Assembly: GCA_001972305.1 (NCBI GenBank)
Contig: BDDD01001958.1
Span: forward strand, 62,001 to 126,000
Length of the DNA: 64,000 nucleotides
Direction of reading: 5' to 3'
DNA from: Cephalotus follicularis
Taxonomy: Eukaryota > Streptophyta > Magnoliopsida > Oxalidales > Cephalotaceae
Part shown: one piece after another, positions 57,975 through 64,000 of the stretch
Position numbering within the stretch: the first letter of the stretch is position 1
How the letters are laid out: every line of letters starts with the position of its first letter
The notes under the pieces: model-generated
Databases searched by the model: none
The model's input: only the letters and a program-made list of their open reading frames with translations
Told to the model about the DNA's origin: nothing
Made by a program: the position numbers and the translations under genes

Positions 57975-58925
57975 CTATTTCCCAGTGTTACACAGCATGG
58001 CATACGTGATGGAGCCAACAACTGAAGCATATGGCTGCCTACTAATGAATGCCCTCTCCTCATTTATCTGTGGAGACATCCTCTTGGAGAGGTGAATTCC
58101 CTGACCAATTGGTAGTAGGCCACGCTTGGAATTCTCAAGGCCATACTGTTTCAACACCTTGCTGATGTACTGGCTTTGGGAGAGCCCTAACAACCTATTA
58201 GATATGTCTCTATAGATATTTATACCCAATATATAGGAAGACTCTCCCAAATCCTTCATGGAGAAGTTCTTGGATAACCATACTTTAACGAACTGTAACA
58301 TACCCACATCATTCCCTATGATTAGTATGTTGTCCACGTATAGTACCAAGAAAGTGATGTTTAGGCCATCCTGTTTCAGGTAGACACAAGGCTCATCTAC
58401 GTTTTTGATGAAACCTAAAGTCTTAACGGTCTCGTCAAAACGAATATTCCAGCTATGGGATGCTTGCTTAAGGCCATAAATAGACCTTTAGAGCTTACAC
58501 ACTCTTTGTGGATGCTCCCCGGATGTAAACCCCTCAGGTTAGGACATATAAATGTCCTCTTCAAGATAGCCATTCAAGAAGGCTATCTTGACATCCATCT
58601 GCCATATCTCATAATCATAAGAAGCGGCAATAGCAAGCAATATCTGGATGGACTTAAGAATGGCGAATGGTGAGAAAGTTTCGGTATAGTCTACTCCGTG
58701 TCTTTGCCTATACCCTTTTGCGACCAATCACGCTTTATAAGTCTCTATTTTACCATCAGTGCCAATCTTCCTCTTGAAGATCCAATTGCAACCAATAGGT
58801 TTAACACCCTGAGGTGCATCTACCAAGTTCCATACTTGGTTAGCGTACATGGAGTCCATCTCGGATTTCATGGCTTCAAGCCATGCCCCGGATTCAGTGC
58901 TCTTCACTACTTCCTCGTAGCTCAT
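57975..58925 (-). pseudogene. Reverse transcriptase region of the right reverse copia element
   Basis: Reverse-strand RT blocks: ANQVWNLVDAPQGVKPIGCN, VAKGYRQRHGVDYTETFSPF, MDVKIAFLNGYLEEDIYMS and the catalytic VLYVDNILIIGND (about 58310-58349), where the usual YVDD is written YVDN. Confidence 0.85.
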
Positions 58926-59049
58926 AGACTCGTCATCATTGATGTCATTGAGTTCATTAGTACCCTCAATGAGAAAACCATATCTCTCAGGCGTTGTTTA
59001 AACTCAGCCTGATCTCCTCACCAAAGGAGTGCCTTCCTGAGATCCTTTC

Positions 59050-60307
59050 TCAGGTTGGGGGTCCTTCCCCAATTATGTATCTAGAGGGTTCAATCTCTAA
59101 TTCCTCTTCATCCCATGGGCTTTCACCAGGTGATAAATCTCTCAGTTCCACCTTGCTCCCACTGCTCCCTACAAGCAGGTAATCCCTCTCCAGGAATTTA
59201 GCAGTTTGCGAAACAAAAACCTTTTGTTCATTGGAATGGTAAAAGTAGTATCCCATGCTCTCCTTAGGATACCGCACAAATAGACAACGATCCGCTCGTG
59301 CCTCAAGCTTAGAAGTCTCTAGCCTCTTAACATAAGCTGGATAGCCCTAAAACCTCAGATGGTTTAGGCTGGGTTTCCTCCCTTTAAATATCTCATAATG
59401 AGTGGAGGGGAAGGATTTAGAAGGAATCCGGTTTAGGATGTGCGCTGCCGCTTGCAGCGCATAACCCTAGAATGATATAGGCAGATCTGCAAAAGATATC
59501 ATGGACCGTACCGTATTCATCACGGTCCTATTCCTTCGCTTGGACACACCATTATGCTGTGGTGTTTCGGGAGGTGTCCATTGAGAGCGAATTCCGTTAT
59601 CCCTAAGATAACCCAGGAATTCAGCAGACATGTATTCACCACCTCGATCCGACTGAAGGATCTTAATGGGTTTACCCATTTGCTTTTCTACTTTTAGTCT
59701 GAATTCTTTAAACCTCTCAAAGGCCTTAGACTTGTGTTTTATCAGAAACACGTACCCAAACAGTGAGAAGTCATCAGTGAAGGTAATGAAGTAGGGATAG
59801 CCTTCAATAGCATTGATCGACATAGGTCCGCAAACGTCAGTGTGGACAAGCCCCAGTATGTCCACTGCCCTTTCCCCTACCTCAGAGAAGGGAGATTTGG
59901 TCATCTTGCCAATAACACATGGCTCACACATAGGAAAGGATTCCACGTCCTAGATGTCGAGAAGACCATCCTTAACCAAACATGTTAATCTAGCATCACT
60001 AGGATGACCTAATTTACAATGCCATATGTAAGAAGGATTTACATTGCTTATCTCTTTGTCTTTTAGTGCTAGTTCCAGTTTGAATTGTTAAAGCCATTTG
60101 TTGATTTGTATTTAAAACATAAATCCCATTGTCTATGTGTCCCTCACATATAAGAACTTTGTTATGCATAAGACTACAAGTAAATGTAGTAAAATTGAGC
60201 TCCATGCCCATCTTATACAAATAGGAAACATATATAATGTTCCTTACAAGGTTCGTGACATAATAACAAGGATCAAGTTTTAATACATGCCCATTCAACA
60301 AAGACAA
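59050..60307 (-). pseudogene. Integrase region of the right reverse copia element
   Basis: Reverse-strand blocks: FPMCEPCVIGKMTKSPF (zinc-binding end), LVHTDVCGPMSINAIEGYPY, SDRGGEYMSAEFLGYLRDN and SQWTPPETPQHNGVSKRRN in about 59467-59946. The GAG-pre-integrase region lies upstream to about 60307 and the integrase C-terminal region at about 59050-59400. Confidence 0.85.
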
Positions 60308-61399
60308 TTAAAAAACGCCTACATAAGTGGTGTGAATCCTTGACCCATCACCTATGCGTAAGTCCAGTGCTTCCCTAGCATCAACCTTTCTAGCTCCTCT
60401 TAGTCCCTCCAAAGAGTTACAAATATTAGTTCCATAACCTAAATCCAAAACCCAAGTTGAACTAACATTTTCATCTAGAAAAAGCTCAATCATAAAAGTA
60501 CCTGACCCTAAGGCACCTTCTGATTTGGACATTTGGAACTCTTGGCACAGAGATCTCCAATGACCTTGCTTCCCATAATTGAAGCAATAGTCTTCATCCT
60601 GAAGATTTTGGATCATATCTAGGATGGCTCCCCCAACCACTGGCCCCGCCGACCTAGTAGGTTGTCTTCCTTTCTTATTCTTCTTCCCTTTAGGAATCAT
60701 GGGCGCCTTGCCGTTGGACTTAGATCCTCTCGATCTGCTCTTATTAGGAGTTTTCCGGGAAGAAGTAGAAGGTAGAAGCATCACATTAGACTTGGATTTT
60801 CCATGATCCATGTCTACTTTGGCCGTACGAAGCATTTCCATAAGCCTAGGTAGATTCGTGTTCACCTTGTTCATGTGGAAATTTGTGATGAATTGGGAGT
60901 ATGACTGTGAAAGAGAGCAAAGCACCAGGTCAATGTAAAAATCATTGTCCATGGTGAGATCTAACTGATGTAACTGCTCAATGAGATCTATCATCTTCAA
61001 TCCATGTGCATGGATTGAATCTCCCTCGGTCATCTTAGCAGAAAAGAGCTGACGGGTCAACTTAAACCTCTCAATTCTAGACCAGCATCCATACAACTCC
61101 TGAAGACGGAGAAGTATGGCTCCAAGGGTATCAAGTTTCTCGTGCTGTCTTTGCAATTCTGGGACCATACCCGAAATCGCTAGGCAATGGGCTTGCTCAT
61201 CCTTGTCTATCCATTTGGCCATCTTGGCCTTTTGCACTTCTGTCGAAGTGGCTCCCAATTTAGGGGGGCTCTCAGTCATGACATGAACAAGCTTCATGCT
61301 CATGAGTGCTAATCGCAGATTGCGCTGCCAATCCATAAAGTTTGGACCCGTAAGCTTATTAGTTTCCAATATGTGTGAAAGTGCTATGCCAACTGACAT
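60308..61399 (-). pseudogene. gag of the right reverse copia element
   Basis: A long reverse-strand frame starts at 61399 (MSVGIALSHILETNKLTGPN). It shows the copia gag core (NLRLALMSMKLVHVM, YSQFITNFHMNKVNTNLPRL), a basic region (RKTPNKSRSRGSKSNGKAP) and a knuckle-like CFNYGKQGHWRSLC (about 60540-60585). The protease start follows (STWVLDLGYGTNICNSLEG). It is one of the better preserved fossil frames here. Confidence 0.85.
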
Positions 61400-62701
61400 T
61401 TTAAGCAGAGTCTGTATATATCTAGCAACCTATAAAAGAGGAAATAAAAAGAGAGTAATTTTAGCAGATAATTCCATTTAATGTTATTACCATAATCCTT
61501 GGTCTTTTGTAATTACGGCTACTCCCACTATTCTAATCGTATCCCACACCCTCATGTGGAATACGGGAAGCCTCTCCCTTCCTAGTGGGGATCGGAATCT
61601 ATCCAGAATATAATAGTCCTAGTTGTAGCTGCGCAAACTATAATATCTAAATAGGTAGGTACGAGTACCAATTTACATTCTTGGGCTCTCCCCTCGAAAT
61701 GTAAGATCCGATACAAAATATTCGGCCTCCCAGCCCCTATGGTCTCTGCTGTAGCAAGATGGTAACCATAAGATCCAGGTATAAGTCAAACCCACAATCC
61801 TCAAAGAAATGAACCCGTTTTGACACCCACATGCTGTAGCCTGTCAGAATGTCAAAACATGATAATTTCCTTCCTGTGTACCTCACACTGAAATTGAATC
61901 GAAATGGTCATACGGAAGACCTCAGCTATAGCTGGTGCCATCCCCAATATGTCCACACCATTCAACGATGATTATGGAAGGCCAATGACAGGGCAACCAT
62001 ATGACCCACCGCTTATGGACAAATTATTTATATGATTTGGAGGAATTTGGTCTCATCAATTTTATTAAATTACCAATGCAATTATTAGATAATTTAATTA
62101 TCTTCCAATCCCTTTGGAACGGTTGAACATGCTTGGACGTGTTTGGATTATTTGTAAAAAGAAAAAAATCCATCTCATGCATCCTAAAAGTGGCCTGACT
62201 TGGGACATAAAACTATAAGTGATCACGTGAGCCAACGTGACCACTTGGTCTCCTAGGTGTACTAATTTAATTAACTCTATTACATTTTGCTAACATGCAT
62301 ACATGGTCTTCAATTGGTCTTGTATTTTTCTTTGATCCCCTCTTCAAGCTTGATTGGTCTCCTTTCTTCCATTTACATCCATTGTACAATTAAAAGAAAA
62401 GAAATACAATTGAGGGAGAAGAGAATTCTATTCCCTATAAAATAAAGGACAAGAAAATAAACGGCGCGCGTAGGCAGCCTTATTACAGACCGAATGAATT
62501 CCATTAAATGTAATAAAGAATTTAAATCAAACACAAAAGAAACCATAAAACTAGGTCTAGTCCCAAGCCTATCAGCATGCATAAGAAATTAAAAAATATA
62601 GCTATATATATAATTGAATTAACACGTAAAAAAATTAATGTTCAATGGCTCATCGATTTCACAAAAAGCTAAACAAATTGCAACTCCCACTAAATATAGT
62701 G
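61400..62701 (-). other. Leader of the right reverse copia element
   Basis: Non-coding DNA upstream (reverse strand) of gag, comparable in position to the 2.2-kb leader of the forward copia element. I see no gene and no clear repeat. It ends where the next element starts at 62702. Confidence 0.55.
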
Positions 62702-62863
62702 TTGGCATTTGCCACCCCGTTAATTGTTTTAACATGTGTTATTTCGATGATTAACAAACATGTAAAAATTGTACGCATAATTCTTTGAACTATCTATTCA
62801 TATACTCACTTGATTTAATGCCCAAAGTTGTGCAAAGGATATTTCTGCAGAAACAGGCAAAAA

Positions 62864-63375
62864 CAGCCGACTGCCCAGGTTGGACAGCCGACTGTATGGG
62901 TTGAGTAGTCGACTGTCTGGATTAAACAGCCGACTGGTTCTTGAAGGAATCCCAGCAACTGGAAGTACACTCCATACCAGCAGACTACATCAGGGGACGA
63001 GTAGATTGCCAAGTCAAAACAGTCGACTGCCAAGTATGGCCAGCCGACTGCCAAGAAGTGTGCAAAAGAGGCAGTAGGTTATTGGAATTTCATCCCACCT
63101 CAACCAGCCGACTGACGCAGGACACCAACCAACTGTCACGGCTCACCAGCCAACTGTCAACATCTCCAGCCGACTGTAAAAGAAATGTGCAAAATTGGCA
63201 GTAGCTTTTTGGAAGTCCAATCCACCTCGACCAGTTGACTGGAACAGAGCATCAGCCGACTGCCCAGGAGAAACAGACGACTGTCCAGAGGAAGCAGCCG
63301 ACTGCCTTCACCAACGGCTATATTTGAAACACGCGCCATCAACTCCAGCTGACTGCCTAGAAAACCAGCCGAAAG
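62864..63375. repeat. Phased CAGCCGACTG/CAGTCGACTG array in a copia LTR
   Basis: Runs of sites start at 62864, 62885, 62906, 62927 (steps 21); 63020, 63041 (21); 63105, 63126, 63147, 63167 (21, 21, 20); 63232, 63253, 63274, 63295 (21); and 63346, 63366 (20). The groups are separated by sequence without clear sites, including the related TGTGCAAAAGAGGCAGTAGG and TGTGCAAAATTGGCAGTAGC, suggesting a larger repeat of about 130 bp. Confidence 0.93.
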
Positions 63376-63540
63376 GATTGTGCCAGACATTCAAAAATAG
63401 ATCCGTTGGAGCACATGTTTATAAGCCAAAGTGGAGCTTTTTCCAAAGCACTTCCAGCAATCAAGTTGAAAAATCATTCAAGGCAACTCAAGCAATATTC
63501 TAAACACTCTCAACACCAAAAGAGATCATATTGAAGCGAG

Positions 63541-64000
63541 ATTTACCTTAAGTCTAGAGACTTCAAGAATTGGCTTAGTGTCAAAAATGGTCCTCACATT
63601 CCCATGAAAATAAATGATAAAAATGAATGCGTTGCTAAAACAGAAGATGAGTGGGATGATGATGAGTTCAAAAAATTGACCATAGATAACAAGGCCCTAA
63701 ATATTTTACTTGTGTCTTTAGATAAGGTCGAATATAATCTTGTTAGGAGATGCACCTCCGCACATAAAGTGTGGAAATTGATCATCCTCACCCATGAGGG
63801 TACCAAGCAAGTTAAAAATGCCAAACTTGCTTTGTTGAATAGAGACTGTGAGTTATTTAAAATGCAACCAAACGAATCTATCAAAAATTTATATAATCGT
63901 TAGATTGATATCACTAATGCTCTTCTTGGCCTAGCCAAGGTTTTTGGCAAAGATTACCTCGTTAGGAAATTGCTCGGGTGCCTTAACGATGAGTGGGAAC
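63541..64000 (+). pseudogene. UBN2-type gag of the right-edge copia element (partial)
   Basis: The frame shows YLKSRDFKNWLSVKNGPHIP, then DEWDDDEFKKLTIDNKALNI, RCTSAHKVWKLIILTHEGTK and LLNRDCELFKMQPNESIKNL, the order of DUF4219/UBN2 copia gag proteins. It runs off the window end. It is a fossil. Confidence 0.82.

Larger units (their letters stand above)
53653..62701 (-). mobile_element. Ty1/copia element in reverse orientation, 5' LTR not in the window (broken)
   Basis: On the reverse strand: a leader (62701 down to 61400), gag, integrase, RT, RNase H, polypurine tract (about 57402-57416) and the 3' LTR (57401 down to about 53653, split by a gypsy solo LTR). The leader is cut at 62701 where a forward copia element begins. 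Age cannot be estimated without the second LTR. It looks broken, with several breaks, though gag is well preserved. Confidence 0.86.
62702..64000 (+). mobile_element. Forward Ty1/copia element with palindrome-rich LTR and UBN2-type gag (runs off the window, broken)
   Basis: It begins TGTTGGCATTTGCCACC at 62702 within the leader of the reverse copia element. The LTR-like part reaches to about 63540 and carries a dense CAGCCGACTG array. Gag coding follows and continues past the window end. The gag type (DUF4219/UBN2) and TGTTG start fit the SIRE/Maximus side of copia. It looks broken, and the right LTR is not seen. Confidence 0.72.

Noticed and set aside
39549-63375. Palindrome arrays read as a CRISPR array
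   Set aside because: The repeats are 10-bp palindromes with 10-12 bp variable gaps, degenerate, inside plant LTRs. There are no 25-40 bp direct repeats with spacers and no cas genes, and the DNA is eukaryotic.
62941-63503. Open frames with repeated Ser-Arg-Leu or Ala-Asp-Cys units over the palindrome array
   Set aside because: A 21-bp step gives seven-residue repeats in every frame and on both strands. The region is LTR, and spacer changes are not codon-like, so a protein is unlikely.

Overview
The window looks like nuclear DNA of a dicot plant. It holds one intact, intron-rich plant gene (an XEG113-type Golgi arabinosyltransferase), the last exon of an unrecognised gene at the left edge, and otherwise transposable elements of plant lineages. 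Gene calls rest on reading the exons and splice sites directly. Element calls rest on paired LTRs, target-site duplications (TSDs), primer sites and domain motifs. No species name can be defended from the sequence alone.

Layout. 1-199: end of an upstream gene. 784-18843: XEG113-like gene in 13 exons encoding about 628 residues. Intron 1 carries the tail of an RTE-type LINE. Intron 8 is 10.7 kb long because it contains a degenerate tandem array (about 150-160 bp per unit) that was invaded by a foldback/MITE-like element, a small solo LTR, and a 7.4-kb Ty3/gypsy Tat-clade element (7864-15236, TSD GTAAC) that has gag and antisense ORFs but no recognisable pol. The exons are unbroken, so the gene appears to tolerate this load. 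19577-30481: a longer, older Tat-clade element (TSD TATAT) of a related family, with gag, protease, RT, two RNase H domains, integrase and the same antisense module, only about 0.7 kb beyond the XEG113 stop codon.

31371-48868: a LINE-ORF1-type (DUF4283 plus CCHC knuckle) relic split by a Ty1/copia element (32187-48396, TSD GGAGA). That copia element is split by a reverse-oriented gypsy-type solo LTR (36420-42868), which is split in turn by a chromovirus-type gypsy element (38649-42700, TSD TAGAC): a four-level nest whose order can be read from the TSDs. 48964-64000: reverse-strand Ty1/copia elements with long LTRs (48964-52428 and 53653-62701), a SIRE-like LTR piece (52429-53652), another gypsy solo LTR (55142-56586), and the start of a forward copia element with a UBN2-type gag (62702 to the window end).

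The most unusual signal is in the LTRs. At least six LTR sequences, from both gypsy and copia superfamilies, carry clusters of a 10-bp palindrome centred on GTCGAC, in two flavours (CAGTCGACTG and GCGTCGACGC), spaced mostly 20-22 bp apart. A second signal is shared by the two Tat-clade elements: a conserved non-coding block, including a 24-bp hairpin repeat, between the converging sense genes and antisense ORFs. All LTR elements are treated as fossils. They are described as parts, and nearly all look broken.
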